Source of the DNA: Prevotella sp. ne3005
Lineage (GTDB): Bacteria > Bacteroidota > Bacteroidia > Bacteroidales > Bacteroidaceae
NCBI RefSeq assembly: GCF_900110085.1
Contig: NZ_FOCK01000004.1
Span: 310,001 to 374,000, forward strand
Direction: 5' to 3'
DNA length: 64,000 bases
Shown piece by piece: positions 27,466 to 36,264 of this stretch. Each line of letters opens with the position of its first letter. The stretch's first letter is position 1. The position numbers were made by a program, and so were the translations under genes. The notes under the pieces were generated by a model, which was not told the DNA's origin, did not search any database, and saw only the letters and a program-made list of their open reading frames with translations.

Positions 27466-30400
27466 ATGAGTACTAACAATTTAAACAAGTCAACAATGGA
27501 AAAACTAAAGAAACTATTTCTGAGTTTTGCACTCCTGCTTGTCAGTACTATTATGTACGCGCAAACGGAGATCAGTGGCACGGTGGTCGACGCTACAGGC
27601 GAGACAGTTATCGGTGCCACAGTGATGGAGAAAGGGACCTCGAACGGTACTATTACTGATTTCGATGGTAACTTCAAGATTAAGGTGAACCCTGGTGCAA
27701 TCCTGGTGTTCTCCTACATTGGCTTTGAGACACAAGAAGTGGCTGCAAAAGATGGTATGCAGATCACGATGAAAGACAATGCCAAGGAGCTGGCTGAGGT
27801 TGTGGTTACTGGTTACCAGACACAGCGTAAGGCCGACCTTACCGGTTCGGTATCAGTTGTTGAGACGAAGGATCTGAAGACTTCATCGGATACCGACCCC
27901 ATGCGTGCCTTGCAGGGTAAAGTTCCAGGCATGACCATCACCAGTAACGGTTCTCCTGTCGGTGCAGGTACCGTCCGTATCCGTGGTGTGGGATCGTTCA
28001 ACTCTTCACAGGATCCTCTGTTCGTTATCGACGGTGTGCCTACAACGACCAACCTGAACACTCTGAATATGAATGATATCGAGTCGATGCAGGTGTTGAA
28101 GGACGCTGCCTCTGCTTCTATCTACGGTTCTCGTGCTGCTAATGGTGTGATCATCATCACCACCCGTAGCGGTAAGAAGGGCGACAAGGTAAAGGTTGAC
28201 TTCTCTGCCAATCTGACGGCCCAGTTCTACACCAAGCAGTCGATGATGGACCTGGCAAATACCGCTCAGTATGCCACCTCAATGGCTCAGGCTGCCATGA
28301 ACGACGGCCTCGATCCCGAGCAGTATGCCAACAACTACGGTCTGACACTGAATGCCGCTTCAGGAACACCTATCAGTGCATACGACCCTGCAACAGGACA
28401 AATGCGTCAGTTTACTGTTAACGGTCTTTACGACGGTTATATTAACCTGAAGCGCACCATGCGTTTCAGCGACACCGACTGGCTGAAAGAGATTTCACGT
28501 ACAGGTTTCGCACAGAATTACGACCTCTCTATCTCTAATGCTACCGAGAAGACATCGGCACTCTTCTCTTTTGGTTACAAGAAGAACACTGGTATCCTGA
28601 AATATACCGACTTTGAGAGCTTCTCAGGTCGTATCAATACTAGTTTCAAGGTGAACAAGATGATTACCGTGGGTGAGAATGCTACTATTTCCTATTCTAA
28701 TCAGGTTGACTGCCAGCCTCTGGAGAATGCTCTGAAGATGGCTCCTACAGTACCTGTTTATGAAGAGGACGGTGTAACCTTCTCAGGTCCTGTCGGTGGC
28801 ATGTCCGACCGTCAGAACCCCCTGCGTGAGTTGTATCACAACCGCGACAACCGCCTGAAGATGTGGCGTGTTTTCGGTAATGCATTCGTTAACATCGAGC
28901 CTATTAAGGGCCTGTTGCTCCGTTCAAACTTCGGTCTTGATCTGTGGTCTGAGAATATTCACAGTGTGACTTACACCTGGCATTCAGACGTGGTGAACAA
29001 CTCTACGCCTTCTGCAAACATGGGTTACAAGACCGATGTGAAGTGGACTTGGTCAAATACGGCCAACTATAGCTTCAACCTTGGTTTGGATCACTCTTTC
29101 ATTGTACTGGGTGGTATTGAGCTCCACAGAGATATCGAGGACAGGGCAAATGCCTATGCACAGATGTTTGCTATAGAGAACTACGACTATATGTATCCCG
29201 ATGCAGCTACCGGCACCCAGCGTGCAAGTGGTATCCAGGAAGGCTACAACCTCGTTTCTTTCTTCGGAAAGGTTGACTACAACTTCAAGGACCTGCTGCT
29301 CGCTTCGTTCACCATCCGTCACGACGGTTCAAGCCGTTTCGGTGAGAACAACCGCTATGGTACCTTCCCCGCTGCTACACTTGGTTATCGTATCTCACAG
29401 CATCTGGGTCAGAGCTGGATCGACGATCTGAAGATTCGTGCATCTTGGGGTCAGACTGGTAACCAGGCTATCTCTAATTACGCCCGCTACGGACTCTATG
29501 CAGCTACCTATGGTGGTGGACGCAATGAGTCGACAGCATACGACCTCGCACTGCAGGGCAGTGGTATCTTCCCCTCTGGCTTCCGTGCTACTCAGGCTCA
29601 GAACAACGACCTGAAGTGGGAGACCACAGAGCAGTGGAACCTCGGACTTGACTTCCGTTTCCTCGGCAGCTCTATCTATGGTACATTCGATACCTATATT
29701 AAAAAGGTAAAGGATATGCTGATCAATCCCGCCTACCTCGGTTCGATGGGTGAGGGTGGTGCAAGCTGGCTCAACGGTCCCAGCCTCCAGAACTGGGGTA
29801 TGGAGCTCTCACTTGGCTATCGCCACACTACAGAGTATGGTCTGAAGTACGACATCAACGGTAACGTCGATTTCTATCGTTCAAAGGTTACTTACCTGCC
29901 TGAGACAACAACTGGTTCGTATGTCCACACTGCTAAGGAGAACCTTGTAGAGTCGAAGAAGCCTTACGGTTCAATCGTAGGTTATGTAGTCGACGGATTG
30001 TTCCAGAGCCGTGAGGAGGTTCTTGCCTCTGGCCAGGACAATGCCCGCGTAGGTGGTCTGAAATATGCCGACCTCGATGGTAATGGTATCATTAACGAAC
30101 AGGACCAGACCTGGATTTTCAATCCGGTGCCCAACTTCTCTTGGGGTCTGAACTTTGACATCAGCTATAAGGACTTCGACTTCAATATGTTCTGGCAGGG
30201 CGTTGCCGGTCAGGATGTCTACAACGACCAGAAGTTCCAGACTGACTTCTACAGCATCACCGATGCCGGTTCTAACAAGGGTAATCGTATGCTTGGTGCA
30301 TGGACTACAGCCAACACTGGCAGCTCTATTCCTGCCCTGACCACTAACAATACCGGTGGTGAGAATCGTGCCTCTACATATTTCGTAGAGAATGGCTCTT

Positions 30401-30609
30401 ACGGAAAGCTCCGTCAGGTTCAGATTGGTTACAACTTGCCTAAGAGCCTTATTGGCAAGCTGAACATGACAAGTGCACGCGTTTATATCTCTGGTCATAA
30501 CCTGCTCACCATCAAGAGTAGTTCGCTGACCTGCTCTGATCCTGAGAACCCACGTTGGATGTATCCTAACAGCACTAGCCTCTCATTTGGAATCCAGACC
30601 TCTTTCTAA
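27466..30609 (+). CDS. SusC/RagA-type TonB-dependent outer-membrane transporter (fructan)
   Basis: The ATG at 27466 or the one at 27496 is the start; the signal peptide core MEKLKKLFLSFALLLVSTIM belongs to the second. About 1047 residues. After the signal come a carboxypeptidase-like domain (ISGTVVDATGETVIGATVME), the TonB box/plug region (VVVTGYQTQRKADLTGSVSV, VRIRGVGSFNSSQDPLFVIDG) with the SusC signature, and a long barrel ending in an aromatic strand (SLSFGIQTSF). It imports fructan oligosaccharides with the SusD lipoprotein next to it. Gene order SusC-SusD-DUF4960-GH32 is that of Bacteroides levan loci, which supports the substrate. Confidence 0.93.
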   Translation: MSTNNLNKSTMEKLKKLFLSFALLLVSTIMYAQTEISGTVVDATGETVIGATVMEKGTSNGTITDFDGNFKIKVNPGAILVFSYIGFETQEVAAKDGMQITMKDNAKELAEVVVTGYQTQRKADLTGSVSVVETKDLKTSSDTDPMRALQGKVPGMTITSNGSPVGAGTVRIRGVGSFNSSQDPLFVIDGVPTTTNLNTLNMNDIESMQVLKDAASASIYGSRAANGVIIITTRSGKKGDKVKVDFSANLTAQFYTKQSMMDLANTAQYATSMAQAAMNDGLDPEQYANNYGLTLNAASGTPISAYDPATGQMRQFTVNGLYDGYINLKRTMRFSDTDWLKEISRTGFAQNYDLSISNATEKTSALFSFGYKKNTGILKYTDFESFSGRINTSFKVNKMITVGENATISYSNQVDCQPLENALKMAPTVPVYEEDGVTFSGPVGGMSDRQNPLRELYHNRDNRLKMWRVFGNAFVNIEPIKGLLLRSNFGLDLWSENIHSVTYTWHSDVVNNSTPSANMGYKTDVKWTWSNTANYSFNLGLDHSFIVLGGIELHRDIEDRANAYAQMFAIENYDYMYPDAATGTQRASGIQEGYNLVSFFGKVDYNFKDLLLASFTIRHDGSSRFGENNRYGTFPAATLGYRISQHLGQSWIDDLKIRASWGQTGNQAISNYARYGLYAATYGGGRNESTAYDLALQGSGIFPSGFRATQAQNNDLKWETTEQWNLGLDFRFLGSSIYGTFDTYIKKVKDMLINPAYLGSMGEGGASWLNGPSLQNWGMELSLGYRHTTEYGLKYDINGNVDFYRSKVTYLPETTTGSYVHTAKENLVESKKPYGSIVGYVVDGLFQSREEVLASGQDNARVGGLKYADLDGNGIINEQDQTWIFNPVPNFSWGLNFDISYKDFDFNMFWQGVAGQDVYNDQKFQTDFYSITDAGSNKGNRMLGAWTTANTGSSIPALTTNNTGGENRASTYFVENGSYGKLRQVQIGYNLPKSLIGKLNMTSARVYISGHNLLTIKSSSLTCSDPENPRWMYPNSTSLSFGIQTSF

Positions 30610-30617
30610 AGGTAAAA

Positions 30618-30665
30618 GGGTAAAAAAGTAAAAGGGTAAAAAAGTAAAAAGGTAAAATAGTAAAA
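30618..30665. repeat. 16-bp tandem repeat between SusC and SusD genes
   Basis: Three copies of a G-G-G-T-A-rich unit, GGGTAAAAAAGTAAAA at 30618-30633 and 30634-30649, and a variant at 30650-30665. A repeat of the same period and composition lies at 52940-52971 in the other SusC/D operon. Confidence 0.85.
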
Positions 30666-30676
30666 TAAGAAAGATT

Positions 30677-32416
30677 ATGAAGACAATATATCAAGCAATC
30701 TGCGCAGGTCTGATCGTTTGCGGTGCACTTACCTCTTGCAATAAGTTCATCGACGTTGAACCCAAGGGTGTCATCAGCGAGGGTCTGGCTATGAGTCAGC
30801 CAGAGGAGATGGTGACTGCAGCCTATGCCAAACTCGGCGACGACTGGTATACTTATCCGTTTAATTTGTGGCCTTATGGCGACGTTTCTTCCGACGATGC
30901 CATGAAAGGTGGTTCAGGTACTACCGATACCAACTACCATCCTGTAGAGGTTTGGTCGACACTTACAGCTTCGACTCCCGACCATATGGACGAGCTCTGG
31001 TATCATCTCTACTGCTCAGTAAGCCGTTGCAACCGTGCTTTGGTAGCGCTGGCTGATGCTGGCGACAAACTGGATCCTCAGACAAGAACCATCCGTGAGG
31101 GTGAGGTCCGTTTCCTCCGTGCCCACTTCTATTTCAAGCTCGTACAGCTCTGGAATCAGGTGCCCTGGATCGACGAGGAGGTCTATAGAGTTCACTCTGA
31201 GGAGCAGACTCGTAACGATGAGTTCACTCACGAAGAGTTGATGCAGAAGATTGTGGCCGACTTCAAGGCTGCCTACGATGTACTGCCTGCCGTTCAGGCT
31301 GAAGGCGGACGCGCCAACAAGATTGCTGCTGCTGCCTATCTGGCCAAGTGCTATCTGACAATGGCTTGGGGCGACGGTTATGAGGCAAACACTGGTGTGA
31401 GCCATATCAACAGCCAGTATATGCAGGAAGTACTGAAGTACACCCAGGAGGTGGCCAGCTCTCAGTATGGTTATCTCGAGGACTATGGCGACATCTTCCT
31501 GCCTGAGTACAAAAACTCTAAGGAGAGTGTCTTCGCTGTACAGCACTCTGACTATCAGGATGACAACACCCTCTATGGTCGTGCCAACTGGAGCAACATG
31601 CTTAATGGCTGCTGGCAGATGTGGTCATGCGGATGGGACTTCCACAAGCCCACACAGAATCTGGTGAACGCTTTCAAGACCAAGGACGGTCTGCCCATGT
31701 TCGACGACTATAACAAGGAGATTTCATATCCTATTAACGGTGTGCCCAATGCTCAGAAGTGGGATCCGCGTTTGTTCCACACTGTTGGTATGCCTTCCTT
31801 CCCCTACAAATACGAGGCTCAGTACACGATGACCAAGGACAACTCTCGTACCCCGAATACCTACGGCTACTATGCTTCACTGAAGGAAGTTCCGCAGCGT
31901 TCAAAGGGTGAGACCTTCGACAACCCCTGGCAGGCTTTCGCCATGAACGACTATGTGTTCCGCTACACCGATGTGATGCTGATGCGTGCTGAGGCTATGA
32001 TTGAGACAGGCGACCTGGAAGGTGCCCGCACCATTATCAACGACATCCGTCAGCGTGCCAAGAACTCTATCTCCAAGCATATTGCATACGCTGCCGACCA
32101 GTGTGATATCGCCCTCTATCCCCAGACCTACTTCCAGGATAAGGATACGGCTCGTAAGTGCCTGCGCTGGGAGCGCCGCCTGGAGCTCGCTATGGAGAAC
32201 GGCCGTTATTTCGACCTTCGCCGTTGGGGTATAGCCTCTACTACCCTGAATGCCTTCTTTGAGACAGAAAAGAATATGGAGTATGATGGTCAGACCTATG
32301 CACAGTATTATAAGGATGCCCATTATACACCTGGCAAGAACGAGTACTTCCCATTGCCTTATATCCAGCTCTACTACGTACCTGGTCTCTATACCCAGAA
32401 CAAGGGATACAATTAA
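30677..32416 (+). CDS. SusD/RagB family surface glycan-binding lipoprotein
   Basis: A 579-residue outer-membrane lipoprotein with a lipobox (LTSC, Cys about 21). The SusD/RagB pattern is clear: FIDVEPKGVISEGLAMSQP, the helical TPR core (RFLRAHFYFKLVQLWNQVPW) and the C-terminal LRWERRLELAMENGRYFDLRRW. It caps the SusC barrel and hands fructan chains to it. It follows SusC after a 67-base gap filled by the 16-bp tandem repeat. Confidence 0.93.
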   Translation: MKTIYQAICAGLIVCGALTSCNKFIDVEPKGVISEGLAMSQPEEMVTAAYAKLGDDWYTYPFNLWPYGDVSSDDAMKGGSGTTDTNYHPVEVWSTLTASTPDHMDELWYHLYCSVSRCNRALVALADAGDKLDPQTRTIREGEVRFLRAHFYFKLVQLWNQVPWIDEEVYRVHSEEQTRNDEFTHEELMQKIVADFKAAYDVLPAVQAEGGRANKIAAAAYLAKCYLTMAWGDGYEANTGVSHINSQYMQEVLKYTQEVASSQYGYLEDYGDIFLPEYKNSKESVFAVQHSDYQDDNTLYGRANWSNMLNGCWQMWSCGWDFHKPTQNLVNAFKTKDGLPMFDDYNKEISYPINGVPNAQKWDPRLFHTVGMPSFPYKYEAQYTMTKDNSRTPNTYGYYASLKEVPQRSKGETFDNPWQAFAMNDYVFRYTDVMLMRAEAMIETGDLEGARTIINDIRQRAKNSISKHIAYAADQCDIALYPQTYFQDKDTARKCLRWERRLELAMENGRYFDLRRWGIASTTLNAFFETEKNMEYDGQTYAQYYKDAHYTPGKNEYFPLPYIQLYYVPGLYTQNKGYN

Positions 32417-32453
32417 ATTGAAAATGTTAATTGACAATTGAAAAATAAGCGTT

Positions 32454-33950
32454 ATGAAAAAGATATTATTTATTATAATGGCGATGTTTGCCTTGGTTCT
32501 GACTGCTTGTCAGAACAAGGACATCGAGCGCGAGGCCATGAAGCTTCAGGCACCCGATGCATCACAGATCACAGGTCAGCTTTCTGGCGACAACTACACC
32601 TGGACGTGGCCTGCCCAGAACGGTGAGATGCGAGTAGCGATCTATCGCAACGGAACCCTCTCGGGGATTGAGACCGTCAGCGGCAACTCCTTTACACATA
32701 AGGATGTGCCTACAAATGTGCCTTTCGAGTATGTGTTCAAACTGACCGATGGTGCCAACATGTCGGCAGGTGTCATCAAGTCCTACACCCGCGAAGGTGC
32801 TACCAGCATCAGCGGTGTACAGATGAGTCAGGTCGACAAGGATGGTGGCTATGATGCCCTGATAGAGTGGAACAAGGCTGCCGATGCCTCAAGCATCCTG
32901 CTGACTGCCACCAACGGCAAGCGCACCATCACCGAGAGCCTTTCAGGTACAGCCACAAGCTATGTGATTAAAGATGTTGTGACTGGCGAGACATGGTCTG
33001 TCGTCCTGGTAGCCCAGAATGAGAAGGGTACGTCACTCTCTACGTCATCATCCCTCCGCATCGGTAAGACTGCCATCGGATTCCTCAGCGTATATGCTAC
33101 TCCCGAGGAGTTGGTAGCCAACGGTGATGATGATGAGGCCTCTGCATGGCTCTGGCTCCACGAGACTTATCCTACTGCTAAGTTCGTACCGTTCACCAGC
33201 ATCACTTCTAGCGAGGTTGTTGAGCCGTTCCGCGTTCTCTTCTGGCTGCGCGACCTTGAGGGCGTGAGCGAGAGCGACGTTTGGAACATGCCTGCCAGCG
33301 TACAGGCTGCCACACCAGTGATTAAGGAGTGGTATAAGGATGGTGGAAGCATGCTGCTGTGGAGCCACGCTACCGTATATGCCGGACATCTGGGCCGTAT
33401 CAGTCTCGACGAGATGAAGGGCAACGACCACGCATTCGGCTTCGGTGTAGGCGGCTTCAATCCCGACACCTGGAAGATGGCTGTCGAGCTGAATCCCGAC
33501 CATAAGTTCAAGAAGGATCATTCAACACATCCTATCTACAGAGGACTCGAGGTTGAGACGACACAGGACACCAAGCTCATCGCCTTCAAGGGCCCGGGTT
33601 GGACTGAGGATCACAACTGTCTGTACTTCAACCTGCCAAGTCTCTGGACAGGTATTGGCAACACCGAGGAGGCTTGCTATGCACAGTGCACACAGACCTA
33701 CGGTGTCTATCCTCTCGGCACATGGGATAGCCAGATATGGTGGGTAAGCCAGATGAATGTCTGGGAGGCTCAGCAGGGTAACACAGAGTTCAAGGGTACA
33801 CTCCTCTGCATCGGTAACGGTGGTTGCGAGTTCTCAATGAAGAACCCCGACGGTACACCTGACAAGAGCGCACACCCGAAGAACAATGTCTATCAGGACA
33901 ATGTGCTCACGCTGGCTAAGAACTCTCTGGAATATCTGAAGACAAGGTAA
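32454..33950 (+). CDS. DUF4960 surface glycan-binding lipoprotein (SusE-like position)
   Basis: A 498-residue lipoprotein (MKKILFIIMAMFALVLTAC, lipobox LTAC). Two beta-rich domains (about 35-210, fibronectin-like) precede a C-terminal domain of about 280 residues (FLSVYATPEELVANGDDDEA, VLFWLRDLEGVSE, WSHATVYAGHLGRISLDEMK) that I match to DUF4960. In Bacteroides thetaiotaomicron a protein of this type in the same position (BT1761) binds levan at the cell surface. Its place directly after SusD and before a surface GH32 supports that role here. Confidence 0.82.
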   Translation: MKKILFIIMAMFALVLTACQNKDIEREAMKLQAPDASQITGQLSGDNYTWTWPAQNGEMRVAIYRNGTLSGIETVSGNSFTHKDVPTNVPFEYVFKLTDGANMSAGVIKSYTREGATSISGVQMSQVDKDGGYDALIEWNKAADASSILLTATNGKRTITESLSGTATSYVIKDVVTGETWSVVLVAQNEKGTSLSTSSSLRIGKTAIGFLSVYATPEELVANGDDDEASAWLWLHETYPTAKFVPFTSITSSEVVEPFRVLFWLRDLEGVSESDVWNMPASVQAATPVIKEWYKDGGSMLLWSHATVYAGHLGRISLDEMKGNDHAFGFGVGGFNPDTWKMAVELNPDHKFKKDHSTHPIYRGLEVETTQDTKLIAFKGPGWTEDHNCLYFNLPSLWTGIGNTEEACYAQCTQTYGVYPLGTWDSQIWWVSQMNVWEAQQGNTEFKGTLLCIGNGGCEFSMKNPDGTPDKSAHPKNNVYQDNVLTLAKNSLEYLKTR

Positions 33951-33975
33951 TCAGGCAATACCGGAAATAAAGACT

Positions 33976-35529
33976 ATGCGAATGCTAAAACGAATATCCT
34001 CGATGGTGGTGACCGCTGTGATGGCGGTTACCATCATTGGCTGTTCGGGGGATGACCCCAAGTCGGATCCTACGCCGACTCCAACCCCCACGCCTACACC
34101 CACCCCGACCCCGACGCCGACTCCAACGCCGACGCCTACACCGGTATCCGGTTACAACGAGCAGTACCGTCCACAGATCCATTTTACGCCAGCCAAGAAC
34201 TGGATGAACGATCCCAATGGAATGGTTTTCTTTGATGGAACGTATCACCTCTTCTATCAGTACAACCCGCTGGGCAACGACTGGGGAAATATGTCGTGGG
34301 GCCATGCCACCAGTACCGATCTTGTTCACTGGAAAGAGCAGGCTGTAGCCCTGATGCGCGACGATCTGGGTGATATCTTTAGCGGTTCGTGTGTCATCGA
34401 CAAGGACAATACCGCTGGCTTCGGAGCCAATGCCATGGTAGCTCTTTATACCTCGGCGGGGGATGGCAAGCAACAGCAGAGCATAGCCTACAGCACTGAT
34501 GGAGGCGTTAACTTTACACGTTTCTCTGGCAACCCTGTTATCAGGAACAACGACGACAATCTGCGTGACCCCAAGGTATTCTGGCATGCCGACACCAAGC
34601 AATGGGTGATGGCACTGGCTAAAGGCATGGCCAAGGGAATAGACTTCTACACCTCGCCCGACCTGAAATCGTGGACGCATCAGAGTAAGTTCTTCACCCA
34701 GTTGTCTGGCCTCTCGGGAATGGATAACGTACAGTGGGAATGCCCTGATCTGCTTCAGTTTGGCAATAAGTGGGTTCTCATTGTCAGTGTGAACCCCGGC
34801 GGTCCAGTGCTCGGTTCTGGCACCATGTACTTTGTGGGTCAGTTCGACGGTAAGGAGTTCAAGGCCGATGCCCTCGACTATCCGCTCTGGCTCGACTATG
34901 GTATGGACAACTATGCTGGTGTCAGCTGGAGCAATACTGGCGACAGAAAGATGATGATTGGCTGGATGAACAACTGGAGTTATGCAGGTGCCGTGCCTTG
35001 CTCTCCCTGGCGTTCGGCCATGACCCTGCCTCGTGAGCTGAGGCTTACGGAGCATGCAGGCAAACCCCTGCTCTGCAACGCTGTAGTGAGCGAGATCGAC
35101 AAGATTGCAGGCCAGTGGCAGACTGTCAGCACCGAAGCCCTGCCTCTCGATGCTGCGAAGTCGGCTTATCAGCTGCGCCTCAATATCAGCATGGACAAGA
35201 ACTCTACCATCACGCTGAGCAACGGCAATGACGAGAAGTTTGTCATAGAGATCACAGCCTCGTCACGTGTACTTGCTGTCAAGCGTACGGCTGCTACAGG
35301 AAAGTCCTTCGGAACCTTCTCCGTACCATCCATGCGGGCACCGCTGAATGTTGATGGCGACAAGGTGGCGATAGACCTGTTTGTCGATCAGTCGTCAGTA
35401 GAAATCTTCACTCAGGATGGAGCAATGGCAATGACGAACCTTGTGTTCCCCAACTCCATCTACGATGCGCTGACCGTCAGTGGTGCCACCTACGAGGCCC
35501 AGGTGCGGTCGCTGACTCGCATTTGGTAA
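33976..35529 (+). CDS. Surface GH32 fructanase lipoprotein with Thr-Pro stalk
   Basis: A 517-residue lipoprotein (lipobox ending at Cys23, IIGC), followed by Gly/Asp residues that favour outer-membrane retention, then a Thr-Pro dipeptide stalk at about residues 32-58. The GH32 domain has Asp81 in NWMNDPNG, Asp200 in LRDPKVFW and Glu257 in WECPDLL, and the C-terminal sandwich ends IFTQDGAMAMTNLVFP. By position it matches the endo-acting levanase of Bacteroides fructan loci: it would cut long fructans outside the cell for SusC/D. Whether it prefers levan or inulin cannot be told. A terminator follows at 35607. Confidence 0.92.
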   Translation: MRMLKRISSMVVTAVMAVTIIGCSGDDPKSDPTPTPTPTPTPTPTPTPTPTPTPTPVSGYNEQYRPQIHFTPAKNWMNDPNGMVFFDGTYHLFYQYNPLGNDWGNMSWGHATSTDLVHWKEQAVALMRDDLGDIFSGSCVIDKDNTAGFGANAMVALYTSAGDGKQQQSIAYSTDGGVNFTRFSGNPVIRNNDDNLRDPKVFWHADTKQWVMALAKGMAKGIDFYTSPDLKSWTHQSKFFTQLSGLSGMDNVQWECPDLLQFGNKWVLIVSVNPGGPVLGSGTMYFVGQFDGKEFKADALDYPLWLDYGMDNYAGVSWSNTGDRKMMIGWMNNWSYAGAVPCSPWRSAMTLPRELRLTEHAGKPLLCNAVVSEIDKIAGQWQTVSTEALPLDAAKSAYQLRLNISMDKNSTITLSNGNDEKFVIEITASSRVLAVKRTAATGKSFGTFSVPSMRAPLNVDGDKVAIDLFVDQSSVEIFTQDGAMAMTNLVFPNSIYDALTVSGATYEAQVRSLTRIW

Positions 35530-35606
35530 ATACATTTATAGTTCGATTTATACATAAGATTGGTTTTTGTTAATTTTCTAATATTGTTAATTAGAGTTTG
35601 TGTTAG

Positions 35607-35640
35607 AGCGAGGCCTGCAGGGATGCAGGCCTCGTTCTTT
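35607..35640 (+). terminator. Terminator of the fructan operon
   Basis: CGAGGCCTGCA (35609-35619) pairs perfectly with TGCAGGCCTCG (35624-35634) around a 4-base loop, followed by TTCTTT. It is 80 bases after the GH32 stop. A degenerate inverted copy of the core (TGCAGGGATGCA) lies near 38188-38212. Confidence 0.8.
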
Positions 35641-35772
35641 ATGTTCCAACAGATTGGAGAGATGCCCATGTCCGACAAGGTTGTTAATGAGCAAACATTT
35701 AAGGAAGGGCTGGAGGCTACAAACGAGAGATGAGATAAGGACAAGAGGATTAAAACAGGTTCTAAAGCATTT

Positions 35773-35811
35773 GTTCCCACGGTGGGAATAAAGTGTTCCC
35801 ACCGTGGGAAC
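35773..35811. repeat. Pair of palindromes of the TTCCCACGGTGGGAA family
   Basis: GTTCCCACGGTGGGAA at 35773-35788 and GTTCCCACCGTGGGAAC at 35795-35811, 22 bp apart. Same family and same spacing as the three copies inside the methyltransferase gene at 12433-12492. Confidence 0.88.
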
Positions 35812-35848
35812 TGTTGGAAAGTCGTAAGGAAAGTGTCAGCATCGCCGT

Positions 35849-35892
35849 AGCGGACGCTGAGAAAGTCGTAAGCGGACGCAGAGAAAGTCGTA
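35849..35892. repeat. 22-bp direct tandem repeat
   Basis: Two copies of AGCGGACGCWGAGAAAGTCG plus TA at 35849-35870 and 35871-35892, with one mismatch. Partial copies of the GAAAGTCGTAAG core lie on both sides (35818 and 35883). Confidence 0.85.
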
Positions 35893-35942
35893 AGGTGACG
35901 TTGGCTTGTCTGGAAATATTCGTTTTTTATCAAAAACCCTCA

Positions 35943-36040
35943 ATCCCTCCCGTCAATGGCCCGGAAGCCCCTAAAATAAAGGATTCTTTGATTTTCATCC
36001 CTCCCTTGATCCCTCCCGTCATCTCTCCCATATCCCTCCC
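35943..36040. repeat. Left array of ATCCCTCCC motifs
   Basis: ATCCCTCCC occurs at 35943, 35997, 36009 and 36032, with ATCTCTCCC at 36021, mostly extended to ATCCCTCCCGTC. The segment also has CCGGAAGCCC (35961-35970). Reverse-complement copies of both motifs flank the far side of the VapE-like gene (37493-37590). Confidence 0.85.
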
Positions 36041-36165
36041 GTCGTCATCTCCTGTGTCTGACTTGAGCCATCTCACATTTATGTATCGAATGTTAAAATT
36101 CGTGATTATTTAGGCATTTGCCACAGATTATTAAGAATTTATTTGCAAAACGGCAAAAAATTTTG

Positions 36166-36173
36166 TATCTTTG
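36166..36173 (+). promoter_or_regulatory. -7 promoter element of the VapE-like gene
   Basis: TATCTTTG, followed by a leader of about 85 bases to the ATG at 36265. Confidence 0.55.
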
Positions 36174-36264
36174 CACCTACAAAAACACGTTGTGGAAAAC
36201 GCGACGATACTACTGCCGAAGCATCGGCTTAAAGTAGGATTTACATTTGAAATTATTATAAGGA

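Larger units (their letters stand above)
35530..36264. other. 735-bp repeat-rich intergenic region
   Basis: No gene is supported here. In order it holds a terminator hairpin (35607-35640), two palindromes (35773-35811), a 22-bp direct repeat (35849-35892), an array of ATCCCTCCC motifs (35943-36040), and a promoter (36166-36173) with an 85-base leader. The leader includes a small hairpin GCCGAAGCATCGGC. A 147-codon minus-strand frame across it is not credible. Confidence 0.8.

Noticed and set aside
33985..35055. 356-codon frame antisense to the surface GH32
   Set aside because: It includes the complement of the Thr-Pro stalk (Arg/Gly-rich nonsense) and has no start signals of its own.
35773..35892. 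CRISPR array
   Set aside because: The repeats are too few, adjacent or separated by only a few bases, and no cas genes are present.
35490..35933. 147-codon minus-strand open frame across the repeat region
   Set aside because: It runs through the terminator, both palindromes and the 22-bp repeat, overlaps the end of GH32 and shows no domain-like pattern.
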